A stretch of 64,000 nt of DNA from an uncultured SAR116 cluster alpha proteobacterium (GTDB taxonomy: Bacteria; Pseudomonadota; Alphaproteobacteria; Puniceispirillales; Marisalimonadaceae): the NCBI GenBank assembly GCA_902543145.1, contig CACBXG010000003.1, positions 1 through 64,000 on the forward strand, given 5' to 3'. Under the pieces are notes generated by a model. The model made no database searches. It was not told the origin of the DNA and saw only the letters and a list, made by a program, of their open reading frames with translations. Positions 1 to 9,794 of this stretch are shown one piece after another. The stretch's first letter is position 1; every line of letters begins with the position of its first letter. The position numbers and the translations under genes are program-made.

Positions 1-154
1 TTAACCTTAAATAGGAAAGAATATGGCAGCTTTGTGGTTTTATATAAATAATAGGATTATAAATTGGACAATTTTTATTTAATAAAAGCTTATTTAATAC
101 ATAATTCTAGCATTTTTTTTATATTCGTAGCAATATTGAATAGGGGGTAATAAA

Positions 155-613
155 TTGTCTAAAGCTTTTTTATTATGGTGGATACAGGTAGTTACTGTCT
201 TATTTGCTGCTATTTTAATATTTACCTATGATTGGTTTGATGAGTTATGGAATGCAGACCAAACAAAAATTAGTTTTATAATAATTATAATCTTTGTTGC
301 AACTTCTATTGCAACAGGATTTCTAAGCTTTAGATCCGATACCCAATATATAAAACTTAGTAACTATATTTGGTTTGCTTCTGAAACAATGGTTACACTT
401 GGATTAATAGGAACAGTAGCGGGCTTTTTATTAATGTTGAGTTCTGCCTTTGATAATTTAGATGTAAGTAATGTTGAAAATGTTCAAAAAGTAATCTCAA
501 ATATGGCACTTGGCATGAGTACTGCCTTATGTACAACACTTTCAGGTTTGGTTGGTAGTGTATTAACAAAAGTTCAAATGGTAATTTTAGAGAATAATAC
601 AAAATATGAGTGA
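155..613 (+). CDS. MotA/TolQ/ExbB-like proton-channel family membrane protein
   Basis: TTG start with upstream aggggg RBS; several TM segments; GLIGTVAGFLLML...MALGMSTALCTTLSGLVGSVL matches the MotA/ExbB core pattern. Confidence 0.75.
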   Translation: MSKAFLLWWIQVVTVLFAAILIFTYDWFDELWNADQTKISFIIIIIFVATSIATGFLSFRSDTQYIKLSNYIWFASETMVTLGLIGTVAGFLLMLSSAFDNLDVSNVENVQKVISNMALGMSTALCTTLSGLVGSVLTKVQMVILENNTKYE

Positions 614-1226
614 TCCAAGATATAGATCATCTTTTGGTTTCATTGACCTTTTATTCAATATGCTCATAGGCTTTGTTTTTCTTTTTATGCTGGCTTTTTT
701 ATTAATAAACCCAGTTGCAAAGAAAGAGACCATTAAACCAAAAGCTGAGTATTTTATAGAATTAGAATGGGATGGAGAAAAACCATTTGACCTTGATATT
801 TGGGTAAAAGATAATATGGGTCATATTGTTAGTTTCAGAAGACCAGATGATGCTCTCATTCATTTAGAAAGAGACGATTTAGGAACTGTAAATGATACTT
901 ATGTAGATCAGAATGGTAAAACTGTTTATTTAAAAGAAAATCGGGAAGTAGTTGCAATCAGGACTCCTGAAGCAAGATCGTATCTTGTAACAATACATTT
1001 TTATAATTCTAGAAAATTTCCTGCTCCACTTACGCATGCTACCGTAAAATTACTTAAAGTAAATCCATATAAAGAAGAATACACAAAAAAATTATTTTTT
1101 AGTGCAGAAGGGCAAGAACTTCCTGCATTTAAATTTAGAGTCGATTACAACGGTATAGTTCATGTAGATCCAACAAATGAACTTATAATTGATGGTGAGG
1201 TCATTAGAAAGAAGAGTGGGGTATAA
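606..1226 (+). CDS. Membrane-anchored protein with one N-terminal TM helix and a periplasmic beta-rich domain (possibly DUF2135/YfaP-like)
   Basis: Overlaps the preceding ORF by 8 bp; N-terminal FGFIDLLFNMLIGFVFLFMLAFLL resembles the MotB/ExbD TM with a conserved Asp; FDLDIWVKDNMGHIVSFRRP C-terminal motif. Confidence 0.6.
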   Translation: MSDPRYRSSFGFIDLLFNMLIGFVFLFMLAFLLINPVAKKETIKPKAEYFIELEWDGEKPFDLDIWVKDNMGHIVSFRRPDDALIHLERDDLGTVNDTYVDQNGKTVYLKENREVVAIRTPEARSYLVTIHFYNSRKFPAPLTHATVKLLKVNPYKEEYTKKLFFSAEGQELPAFKFRVDYNGIVHVDPTNELIIDGEVIRKKSGV

Positions 1227-1696
1227 TGATTGATTTCACAATAAGCTCAGGTCAGTTAATGCTTATTTGGTCATTTGCGGGGGCCATTTGTTGTCTACCT
1301 TTTTTTACTAAAAATATATGGCAAAGGTTTTTTACTGTTCCAATAATTTTTATAGCAATTTGGCTTAGTTTTTATACCAATCATGAGTTCATTGGGCGAC
1401 CTATGTTTGATAGACCTCCTGAACAATTTGTTTATGAACATCATGCAGTAGTATATGAACAAGGAGATAGATTTATTATTTTATGGGCCATTAAAGATGG
1501 TATAAACAAGCTTTTTAAATTTCCATATACAGAAGAAAACGAAGAAGCACTAGATCAAGCAAAAAGAAACGCAGAAAGATCTGGTGTTCCTCAAATGGGT
1601 GAAATTGTAAAAGAAGATCAAGACAAAAGATCCAGAAACAACGAATTCACTCTAAAAACTTATAGATTTCCATTCCAAAAAATGATGCCAAAATAA
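1226..1696 (+). CDS. Hypothetical membrane protein, third gene of the MotA/ExbB-like cassette
   Basis: ATG overlaps the upstream TAA (TAATG); two N-terminal TM segments and a hydrophilic C-terminus. Confidence 0.6.
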   Translation: MIDFTISSGQLMLIWSFAGAICCLPFFTKNIWQRFFTVPIIFIAIWLSFYTNHEFIGRPMFDRPPEQFVYEHHAVVYEQGDRFIILWAIKDGINKLFKFPYTEENEEALDQAKRNAERSGVPQMGEIVKEDQDKRSRNNEFTLKTYRFPFQKMMPK

Positions 1697-1699
1697 CTA

Positions 1700-2803
1700 T
1701 TAAGCTGCAAATTTCTGTTTTAAATATTTACTTAATATAGGTTCAACACTTTCTGACATTTTAGTGAATGAACTTTCCCATAGTTTTCTGGAATTACCAA
1801 AATCATGACCTGTAATTAAAAGTGTTCCAAAAGGTCCAACAATATCTATAAATTCAATTAATTTATCTATAACAATAGATTGATCGCCAATTATTATTAA
1901 ATCTTTCGCTTTTTTCATGGCATCAGGGAGTTCACTTTTTATGTTAATGTCTTTACTTAAGGTACCTGATGCAAGTTTTGAAACTGTATTTAAATAAAGA
2001 AAGTAGTTTGAAAAAACACCGTTTGGATCATTAATAATTTCATCAGCTTCTTCATTAGAATTTGTTATTAGGATACTTCTGCCAACTCTCCATTTATCAA
2101 ATAATGGTTTTTTTCCAGCTTTTTCAGCACCTTCAAGATAAGTAGGCCAGTGAGTAGCTATATCTTTTGCATCAATAAAATTTCCTGAAATTGGGATCCA
2201 TCCTTTTTCACCGGCAAGTTTTGCTGTCATAGAATTTGGATTCTTTAAAGAAACTGCAATTTCTGGATGCGGGTTTTGAAATGGTTTAACAAACTTTCCT
2301 ATTCCAAGTTCAGATACAATATTTTTATTTAATGATATGTCTAGAAACTCACCCTTATAATTGTAACTTTCGTTCTCTTTCCAAAACTCTAAAATTGCTT
2401 CCACTGATTCAATCATAGTAATTGCACGTTTGCGACCATCTTCATTGCCAAATAATTCCCAATCGCTAACCAACCCGCCAGCACCAACCCCCATAATGAC
2501 TCTCCCTTTAGAGAGATGATCTAATAAACTTACTTGTCCGGCGACAACAGCAGGATGTTGTTGAGGTAAAGAGATAACTCCTGATCCAAATTTAATGTTT
2601 TTTGTCTCTGATATTAATGAAGCATTAAAAATTAAAGGTGAAGTAACAGGTTCAGCAGTTGAACTATAATGTTCACCCATCCAGGCCTCTTTATAATTAA
2701 GCCTATCTGCTAAAAGAACTAATTGTCTATCCTCTTCATAGGAAACCCCAACGTCCTTTTCAGCAGGGTGAAGTGGCATCATAAATAATCCAAGATTAAG
2801 CAA
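1700..2803 (-). CDS. Luciferase-like (LLM class) flavin-dependent monooxygenase
   Basis: MLNLGLFMMPLHPAEK..AWMGEHYSSTAEPVTSPLIFNASL; bacterial luciferase-like fold motifs. Confidence 0.85.
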   Translation of the reverse strand: MLNLGLFMMPLHPAEKDVGVSYEEDRQLVLLADRLNYKEAWMGEHYSSTAEPVTSPLIFNASLISETKNIKFGSGVISLPQQHPAVVAGQVSLLDHLSKGRVIMGVGAGGLVSDWELFGNEDGRKRAITMIESVEAILEFWKENESYNYKGEFLDISLNKNIVSELGIGKFVKPFQNPHPEIAVSLKNPNSMTAKLAGEKGWIPISGNFIDAKDIATHWPTYLEGAEKAGKKPLFDKWRVGRSILITNSNEEADEIINDPNGVFSNYFLYLNTVSKLASGTLSKDINIKSELPDAMKKAKDLIIIGDQSIVIDKLIEFIDIVGPFGTLLITGHDFGNSRKLWESSFTKMSESVEPILSKYLKQKFAA

Positions 2804-2869
2804 CTGAGTATCAACTCCATATTTACGATTATATAATATTTAATTATATAACTATATAAAGTAAAAAAT

Positions 2870-3844
2870 TTAAAATTTTAGAATTACTGATCCAGTTGTT
2901 TGTCTGCTTTCTAAGCTCAATTGAGCTTTTTGAATCTCTTCAATATTAAATTCGTTTGTAATGTCGATATCTATTTCTTTTTTTAAAATCAAGTCAAAAA
3001 ATGCGTCAGCATTACTCTGCATTTCATCACTGTCTTTGATGTATGTATTAAGTCCTCCAGTTGCAATTGAACCAGAAAATGATCTCAATAAATTAATGTT
3101 AATTGGTTCTATTGGTCCTGATGAAACACCAAAACTTACTATTCTACCTTTTGGTGCTAAACATTTAATTCCTTTTAAAAAAGTATCTTTCCCAACAGAA
3201 TCATAAATAACATCGACACCTTTCTTTTCAGTGATTTCTATAATTTTCTCAACAAAATTATTTTCAATATAATTTATTATAAAATCACATCCGTTTATTT
3301 TAGCTATTTTCTCCTTATGTGGATTGCTGACTGTACCAATTACATAAGCTCCAATATTTTTTGCCCATTGACACAGAATTTGTCCTACTCCACCAGCAAT
3401 AGCGTGAATTAAAACAGTATTGTTGGGTTTTAATTTGTAAGAGTGGTTTATAAGATATTGTGCTGTTAGTCCCTGCAAAGTTGAGGCCGCAGCAATACTT
3501 AAATCAACGTCATTTTTGAGTTTAATAACTCTATCCTGATTCAATATCACTAATTTTGAGTAGGATCCAAGATTCATACAATGAGTTACTTTGTCACCAA
3601 TTTTGAATTTTGATACATTTTGTCCTACTTCTTTGATGATGCCGGAGGCTTCCATCCCCATAATTTGAGGAAGAGTTTTAAGTGGATATGTGCCTCTTCT
3701 TTGATTTATATCTATGAAATTTAATCCTGCATAGGAGTGTTCAATTAAAACTTCATTTAAACCTGGTTTGTCAATTTCAACTTCTTCAATTTTAAGAACA
3801 TCCACTGAACCAGGTTCATAAATCTTGATTACTTTTGTTTTCAT
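2870..3844 (-). CDS. Quinone oxidoreductase / zinc-independent MDR alcohol dehydrogenase family
   Basis: YAGLNFIDINQRRGTYPLKTLPQIMGMEASGIIKEVG; VLIHAIAGGVGQILCQWAK NADPH-binding motif. Confidence 0.88.
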   Translation of the reverse strand: MKTKVIKIYEPGSVDVLKIEEVEIDKPGLNEVLIEHSYAGLNFIDINQRRGTYPLKTLPQIMGMEASGIIKEVGQNVSKFKIGDKVTHCMNLGSYSKLVILNQDRVIKLKNDVDLSIAAASTLQGLTAQYLINHSYKLKPNNTVLIHAIAGGVGQILCQWAKNIGAYVIGTVSNPHKEKIAKINGCDFIINYIENNFVEKIIEITEKKGVDVIYDSVGKDTFLKGIKCLAPKGRIVSFGVSSGPIEPININLLRSFSGSIATGGLNTYIKDSDEMQSNADAFFDLILKKEIDIDITNEFNIEEIQKAQLSLESRQTTGSVILKF

Positions 3845-4503
3845 TTATTACCATTATCATTAAATAAAAAATTTTGTAATATCTCTATTCCACCTTCACT
3901 GCCAAATGACTCTGGATGGTATTGTATACCATAAATTGGGTAGATTTTATGAGATATTGCCATTATTTCACATTTAGGAGTGATTTGTTTTATTTCCAGT
4001 ATATTGTTTTTATTATCATTTTCTTGTGAAATTCCATTTATATCAAAACAATTAGGTAAAGTTTCAATGTCAACTACCAAAGAATGATATCGCATAATTT
4101 CAATATTTTGAGGGATTTTTTCATATATACCTTTTTCATCATGTAATAAGAAAGAAATTTTTCCATGCATAGGTTCTTTTGCATGTATTATTTTGCCCCC
4201 AAAAGAATGAACTATCCCTTGCATTCCAAGGCATATTCCTAAAATAGGAATTGATTTTCCTAATTTAAGAATTATATCCTGGCAATTACCAAAATATTCT
4301 TTTTTGTCTGGAGAACCTGGGCCCGGCGATATAATTATTTTATCAGGATTAAAATTTTCTAAATTTTTTACTGTTATTTCATCATTTCTTTTAACAATTA
4401 TTTCATTTTGGCCAGATAATGTTCTTTTATTTAAAATTTCACCACAATATTGATAAAGGTTAAAAGTAAAAGAGTCATAATTGTCAATTATTACAACTTT
4501 CAT
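3841..4503 (-). CDS. trpG: Anthranilate synthase component II (glutamine amidotransferase)
   Basis: VVIIDNYDSFTFNLYQYCG, ISPGPGSP, ILGICLGMQ, YGIQYHPES; overlaps trpE. Confidence 0.88.
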   Translation of the reverse strand: MKVVIIDNYDSFTFNLYQYCGEILNKRTLSGQNEIIVKRNDEITVKNLENFNPDKIIISPGPGSPDKKEYFGNCQDIILKLGKSIPILGICLGMQGIVHSFGGKIIHAKEPMHGKISFLLHDEKGIYEKIPQNIEIMRYHSLVVDIETLPNCFDINGISQENDNKNNILEIKQITPKCEIMAISHKIYPIYGIQYHPESFGSEGGIEILQNFLFNDNGNK

Positions 4504-5909
4504 TTAATTTCCTTTTCTTCAAATGAAGCTAGTACTGTTTTCATTGCAGCTAGTTTTCTTTCTATTTCCAAATATTCTTTATCAGGATCAGAGTCATATA
4601 CATTACCACCACATGTCTGGGCATAAGCTTGTTCGCCTGTTATAAAGATTGATCTAATTGGTATTGCAAATGTACAATCACCATTAAATCCAAATTGTCC
4701 TATTGCACCTCCGTAAGGTCCTCTTCCTTCTTCTTCTATTTCATTAATTATTTTCATTGCTTCAATCTTTGGAGCTCCAGACAAGGTGCCTGCGGGGAAA
4801 TTTGATGCTAGTGCAGAAAACATATCTTCTTCTTCACTTATTATGCCAGCAATTTCTGATGAGATATGTTGGACGTGTGAATATTTTTTAATATCCATTA
4901 AGTTTCTAACTTTGACAGTGCCAAATTTAGCTACTCTTCCTAAATCATTTCTGTGCAAATCCACTAACATATTATGTTCTGCAATTTCTTTTTTATCGTT
5001 TAATAACTCTCTTGCTAGTTTAAGATCTTCAAGTTTATCTTTTCCTCTTTTTGTTGTTCCAGCTAAAGGAAATGTTTCCATTTCACCATTTCTTAGTCTA
5101 AAAAGTAGTTCTGGAGATGCACCAATTATTACTTGATCACAAAATTTCATAAAGTACATATGTGGGGAAGGGTTCAAGTTTCTTAATTTTTCGTAAATTG
5201 CTGTTTGATCTCCTTTGATTTCATAATGACTTTTAAATCCAACTTCACATTGAAAAATTAATCCATTCTTAATATCTTCTTTGATTTTTAATACAGTTTT
5301 CTTATGTTGATCCTTTGTCATAGAATCATTTAAAAACTTACATTGAATATTTAAACTTTTTTTACGTTTTTGCTTGATGATATTTTTTATTTTCTCGATT
5401 TTATTTTCTTCATAATAATAATAAAATACTTCACCAGTCATTTGGTCATAAATAAGACCATCAAGAAACACTCCGAACTTGAAAGTTTCAAACTTGGGAT
5501 GTTTTTTTATGTTTAAGTTACTCTCAAAGTAGTTAATACTGTCATAACTTATATAACCTACTAATCCACCTGCATATTTTCTTGAAATTACATTTTGAGG
5601 AATAATATCTCTCAATTTGTAATATGGATTGTCACAAGTAATTGTGTCAGTTTCACCACTTGTAGGACAATTAATTTTAAGTTCATAATCATTTTCAGAA
5701 GATATAATATATTTTGGATCAAACCCGATTATATGATATCGAGAAATGTTACTTTCTTCTCCTAGGGATTCAAATAAGAAACAATTTACAAAATTTAATT
5801 GGATTTTTTGGAATAATTCAAAAAAATTATAATCGGTGCCTAAATTAATATATTTAGGTTTTCCATTAATATTAATTTTTTTTTGTTCTTTTTTACTTGT
5901 CATTATCAA
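4500..5909 (-). CDS. trpE: Anthranilate synthase component I
   Basis: FLFES (LLES-like feedback motif), DLHRNDLGRV, PAGTLSGAPKIEAMKII, GPYGGAIGQF; adjacent to trpG and trpR. Confidence 0.85.
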   Translation of the reverse strand: MIMTSKKEQKKININGKPKYINLGTDYNFFELFQKIQLNFVNCFLFESLGEESNISRYHIIGFDPKYIISSENDYELKINCPTSGETDTITCDNPYYKLRDIIPQNVISRKYAGGLVGYISYDSINYFESNLNIKKHPKFETFKFGVFLDGLIYDQMTGEVFYYYYEENKIEKIKNIIKQKRKKSLNIQCKFLNDSMTKDQHKKTVLKIKEDIKNGLIFQCEVGFKSHYEIKGDQTAIYEKLRNLNPSPHMYFMKFCDQVIIGASPELLFRLRNGEMETFPLAGTTKRGKDKLEDLKLARELLNDKKEIAEHNMLVDLHRNDLGRVAKFGTVKVRNLMDIKKYSHVQHISSEIAGIISEEEDMFSALASNFPAGTLSGAPKIEAMKIINEIEEEGRGPYGGAIGQFGFNGDCTFAIPIRSIFITGEQAYAQTCGGNVYDSDPDKEYLEIERKLAAMKTVLASFEEKEIK

Positions 5910-6186
5910 ATTTTTTTGATCTTAAAATATCTATTATGTTTGTTTTCATTTTAAAAATTTCTTCTTTTTCAAATGCTAAAGAGCCTCTTGTAACCGTAGC
6001 TATTCCTACATTTAAATTTTCAGATATTTCTCTATGTTTTTGTCCTTGCATTAGCAATTGAAATATTTTTAAACGATTATCAAACTCCTTTAATTCCTTA
6101 CTTGTAAAGATAGCTTTAAGTAATAACTTCATGTTATTTAAATCATTTGTGTTTACGAGTAATTTGGCAAGTAAATTTGTATTCAT
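5893..6186 (-). CDS. trpR: Trp operon repressor family protein
   Basis: 97 aa; RLKIFQLLMQGQKHREISENLNVGIATVTRGS resembles the TrpR helix-turn-helix (..LGAGIATITRGS); overlaps trpE. Confidence 0.82.
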   Translation of the reverse strand: MNTNLLAKLLVNTNDLNNMKLLLKAIFTSKELKEFDNRLKIFQLLMQGQKHREISENLNVGIATVTRGSLAFEKEEIFKMKTNIIDILRSKKFDNDK

Positions 6187-6196
6187 GTACTAGTAC
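6187..6196. promoter_or_regulatory. Candidate TrpR operator (GTACTAGTAC palindrome)
   Basis: Perfect 10-bp palindrome with the CTAG core of trp operators, abutting the trpR start codon. Confidence 0.6.
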
Positions 6197-6245
6197 AATT
6201 AATTGTTAATTATATTGAATGGAAAAGTAAAATTATATTAAAATT

Positions 6246-6452
6246 TTAGATAGCTTTTAGGTTTCCAGCAGAAACTTTTCCGTCTTTGCCGTCTTCAAGT
6301 TCATATTCAATTTTTTGATCAGGTTCAAGTGTAGTCATTCCTGCAGCCTGCACAGCGCTAATATGAACAAATACGTCCTTATCTCCCCCTTCAGGTTCTA
6401 TGAAACCATAACCTTTGGTTGGGTTGAACCATTTGACTGTTCCTGTTGCCAT
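6246..6452 (-). CDS. Cold-shock domain protein
   Basis: MATGTVKWFNPTKGYGFIEPEGGDKDVFVHISAVQAAG canonical CSD. Confidence 0.97.
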   Translation of the reverse strand: MATGTVKWFNPTKGYGFIEPEGGDKDVFVHISAVQAAGMTTLEPDQKIEYELEDGKDGKVSAGNLKAI

Positions 6453-6609
6453 TTTTTGTCCTTCTCTTAACTCTTCATAAATAATAAAAAGAGTGTCTTG
6501 TTAGTAATAATTTATTAAAAAACATGGCTTATACATTCATGAACTTAATAAACACTTAATTATATTTAAAATATCTAATTATAGCAAGATTCAATTAAAG
6601 TTACTTTTT

Positions 6610-7530
6610 TTAATATTCTAGCTCTTGTGCTTTAATCAATGAGGTAACAACAGAATTATATGGTGTCTTGATGTTATTTTTTTCGCCCAAGGTAACTACC
6701 ATTCCATTAATTGCGTCAATTTCGCATAGTTTTTTTGCTTCAATATCTTGAAGCATAGAAGGTTTAGAGTGAAGAAGTTTTTTACCAAACTCTGTAATGT
6801 ACTCAACTGTATTTTCGAAAGTGAAATTAACTTTTTTCAAATCACCCATTTTTCTTGCTTCTAATGCACAACCTTTAGCTATATCAAACATATGTTCATT
6901 ATTCATAACCTCTCCGAGAGTTTTTCTAAATATTGAGCAAGAACCACTCCATGCCACATTACAAATAAACTTTTCCCATATTAATTGTTCTATATCTTCA
7001 AAAGCCTTTGCATTAAAACCAGCGTCACCCCATACCTTTACTAGTTTTTTTAATCTTTGAGTTATTCCTCCATTCATTTCACCTATTCTAATCATACTCA
7101 TATTATTGTGATGTGCATGTCCCGGACCTTTCATTGCGGCCCCAAAACCTTGGGCAACACCTAGAAGAATATTATTTGTAGGCATATATCTAGCAATTCT
7201 TTCTCCTGCACCAAGCCCATTTTGAATAGTTAAAATTAACGAGTCATCATTAGTAATTTCACTTAACTTTGACGCTACTGTGCCAACACCAGAAGCTTTT
7301 GTTGCAATTATAAATAATTCATACCCTTTTGCATCTTCAATATTGCTTGATACATTAATATTTTTAACAACGTTGTCTCCACTAAAACCAGATACTCTTA
7401 ATCCATTATTTTTTATAGCTTCAAGATGTTCTTCCCATATATCAATTACTAAAACCTCATTATTATTTTTGGAAAGAAAAGATGCATATATCGATCCCAT
7501 TGCACCAGCACCAATTACTGCTATTTTCAT
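6610..7530 (-). CDS. Ketopantoate reductase family (PanE/ApbA)
   Basis: KIAVIGAGAMGSIYASFLSKNN; TKASGV; WEKFICNVAWSG. Confidence 0.88.
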   Translation of the reverse strand: MKIAVIGAGAMGSIYASFLSKNNNEVLVIDIWEEHLEAIKNNGLRVSGFSGDNVVKNINVSSNIEDAKGYELFIIATKASGVGTVASKLSEITNDDSLILTIQNGLGAGERIARYMPTNNILLGVAQGFGAAMKGPGHAHHNNMSMIRIGEMNGGITQRLKKLVKVWGDAGFNAKAFEDIEQLIWEKFICNVAWSGSCSIFRKTLGEVMNNEHMFDIAKGCALEARKMGDLKKVNFTFENTVEYITEFGKKLLHSKPSMLQDIEAKKLCEIDAINGMVVTLGEKNNIKTPYNSVVTSLIKAQELEY

Positions 7531-7543
7531 TTTCTATACTCCT

Positions 7544-8449
7544 TTATCGCCTAATAAAAGTTCCGTTATTTAATTCGGTAATAGCTTGCTCAATTTCTTC
7601 GTTTGTATTCATTACAATTGGTCCGTGCCACGCAACAGGTTCTTGAATTGGATTTCCAGAAACTAAAAGAAATCTTACACCTTTATTTCCTGAAAGAAGT
7701 TTTACTTCATTACCTTTATCAAAAGTAATTAAGGTTTTGTTACCACTCATATCCCTAATTGTGTACTCTCTATTATTTATTGATTTCTCAATTTTTATTC
7801 CTTTAGGATCAGAAGAATAATCAAACTTTGCAGCGCCCTCAAAAATGTATGCAAAACAATTGTCGTAGGTTGGAATTGGAAAACTCTTTATTTTATTTGG
7901 GGGTACATAGATATCAAAATATTGTGGGTTTGAAGCTATTCCTTTGATTATACCCTTATACCCTTTATAATCTCCAATTATAATTTTAATAATTGTTCCA
8001 TCATCCTCATGAATTACTTTAATATCTTCTGATTTAATATCCTGATAATTTGGATTTGTCATTTTAAGGCTTGAAGGTAAGTTAGCCCACAATTGAAAAC
8101 CATGCATTTCACCTTTAATATTGCCTTTAGGCATTTCCTGGTGAAGTATTCCTGAACCAGCTGTCATCCATTGAACATCACCATCAGATAATTCTCCTGA
8201 GTTTCCTAAACTATCTTTGTGTTCGACAGAACCCTTTAAAATATAAGTTATGGTCTCTATTCCTCTATGAGGATGCCAAGGAAAACCCATTTGATAATCT
8301 CTAGGATCATTATTTCTGAAATCATCTAATAATAGAAATGGATCAAACTCACTTGTATTTCCAAATCCAAAAGCTCTATCCAATCTTACGCCTGCACCTT
8401 CAAGAACGGATCTTGAAATTTTTTCATTTATAATTGGTCTCATAGACAT
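7544..8449 (-). CDS. Pirin family protein
   Basis: FDPFLLLDDFRNNDPRDYQMGFPWHPHRGIETITYIL; VQWMTAGSGILHQEMP. Confidence 0.95.
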   Translation of the reverse strand: MSMRPIINEKISRSVLEGAGVRLDRAFGFGNTSEFDPFLLLDDFRNNDPRDYQMGFPWHPHRGIETITYILKGSVEHKDSLGNSGELSDGDVQWMTAGSGILHQEMPKGNIKGEMHGFQLWANLPSSLKMTNPNYQDIKSEDIKVIHEDDGTIIKIIIGDYKGYKGIIKGIASNPQYFDIYVPPNKIKSFPIPTYDNCFAYIFEGAAKFDYSSDPKGIKIEKSINNREYTIRDMSGNKTLITFDKGNEVKLLSGNKGVRFLLVSGNPIQEPVAWHGPIVMNTNEEIEQAITELNNGTFIRR

Positions 8450-8543
8450 GAAATTTCCTCAAAAAAGTATAAATTAAAATTATGCTTTGTTTTTTTATTC
8501 TTGATACTTATAAATCAAAAATAAATCAAAGTGGAATTATAAA

Positions 8544-9341
8544 TTGATTGAAGAAACATTAAATAATTTAAAACTTATAAATCAATTAGAGATTTTAATT
8601 CCTATTGCAATTCTTTCAGTTATTCTTGTAGCAATATCAAAATCTGGATTTGGAGGGGCATTAGGCTCTTTGGGTTTACCTGTAATGGTTTTAGCTTTCC
8701 CGCCAAAACTTGCGATCGCAATTTTATTACCATTATATTTAATCACAGATATTTTTGTAGCATACACATGGAGAAAATTTCCTGTATTAAAGATCTTAAA
8801 ATTGATGGTACTTGGAGGACTTCTAGGTCAAGTACTAGGTTGGATATGTTTTGAGTATCTAGAGGATAAATATATTTTAATTTTAATTGGAATACTTGCT
8901 CTGATTACGTCAATAAGATATTTTAAGGGGATTTTTTTTCACAATAACACAATAAAAAAAATAGAAAATATCAAATCTTCATTATCAAGAGCAATTGGTT
9001 GGTGTGGTTTTTCTGGTTTTTCAAGTTTTGTGGCCTTAACAGGAGGTATTCCAGCTCAAATTTTTTTATTACCAATGGGACTTGAAAGACAATTATTTGT
9101 GGGGACTATGAGTTTTTATTTTTTAATAATAAATTTAGCAAAATTACCTTTTTTCTTTGATCTTCAACTATTTACTTCTACAAGTATAATGTTGAGTATT
9201 GTGGTTTTGCCAATATTACCAATTGGTATTTATTTAGGTAAGTTGTTGAATAAAAAATTATCTGACAGATTATTTTATCATATTAGCCATTCTGCTCTTT
9301 TCTTATGTGGTTTAAATTTAATAAGTCAACAAATTTTATAG
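8544..9341 (+). CDS. TauE/SafE-family sulfite/anion exporter
   Basis: SKSGFGGALGSLGLPVMVLAFPPKLAIAILLPL; multiple TM. Confidence 0.85.
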   Translation: MIEETLNNLKLINQLEILIPIAILSVILVAISKSGFGGALGSLGLPVMVLAFPPKLAIAILLPLYLITDIFVAYTWRKFPVLKILKLMVLGGLLGQVLGWICFEYLEDKYILILIGILALITSIRYFKGIFFHNNTIKKIENIKSSLSRAIGWCGFSGFSSFVALTGGIPAQIFLLPMGLERQLFVGTMSFYFLIINLAKLPFFFDLQLFTSTSIMLSIVVLPILPIGIYLGKLLNKKLSDRLFYHISHSALFLCGLNLISQQIL

Positions 9342-9351
9342 AGGTATTATT

Positions 9352-9732
9352 ATGGAAAGTGAAATGTTTAAAAAAGGTATTGCGAAAAGAAGAAAAGTTC
9401 TAGGTGATGAGTATGTTGATAAGGCTCTTGCCTCAGCGGACGAGTTGGGTGCTGACATGCAAAAATTAGTTACTGAGTATGCATGGGGAGAAGTATGGAA
9501 TAAGGAAAATTTATCAGACAGAGATAGATCTCTAGTGAATTTAGGTATGATTGCTGCTTTAAATAGATCTCACGAATTTAAACTACACGTCAGAGGTGCT
9601 ATAAATAATGGACTTACAAGATTGCAAATAAGAGATGTAGTGTTACAGATCACAATTTATTGTGGAGCGCCTGCAGGTTTGGAATCTTTGAGATTAATCA
9701 GAGATGTTTTTCAAGAGATAGATGACGAGTAA
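9352..9732 (+). CDS. Carboxymuconolactone decarboxylase family protein
   Basis: SDRDRSLVNLGMIAALNRSHEFKLHVRGAINNG; YCGAPAGLESLR. Confidence 0.9.
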   Translation: MESEMFKKGIAKRRKVLGDEYVDKALASADELGADMQKLVTEYAWGEVWNKENLSDRDRSLVNLGMIAALNRSHEFKLHVRGAINNGLTRLQIRDVVLQITIYCGAPAGLESLRLIRDVFQEIDDE

Positions 9733-9794
9733 TAATTTATTATATTTAGTTGAGGCTCAAATTATATGAAATAAATTTTAACTAAGGTATAATT

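Noticed and set aside
155-1696. Zorya-type anti-phage system (ZorA/ZorB-like pair)
   Set aside because: ORF1 is far shorter than ZorA and lacks its long cytoplasmic tail, ORF2 has no OmpA-like domain, and no ZorC/D/E or helicase/nuclease follows; luciferase-like and trp genes come next.
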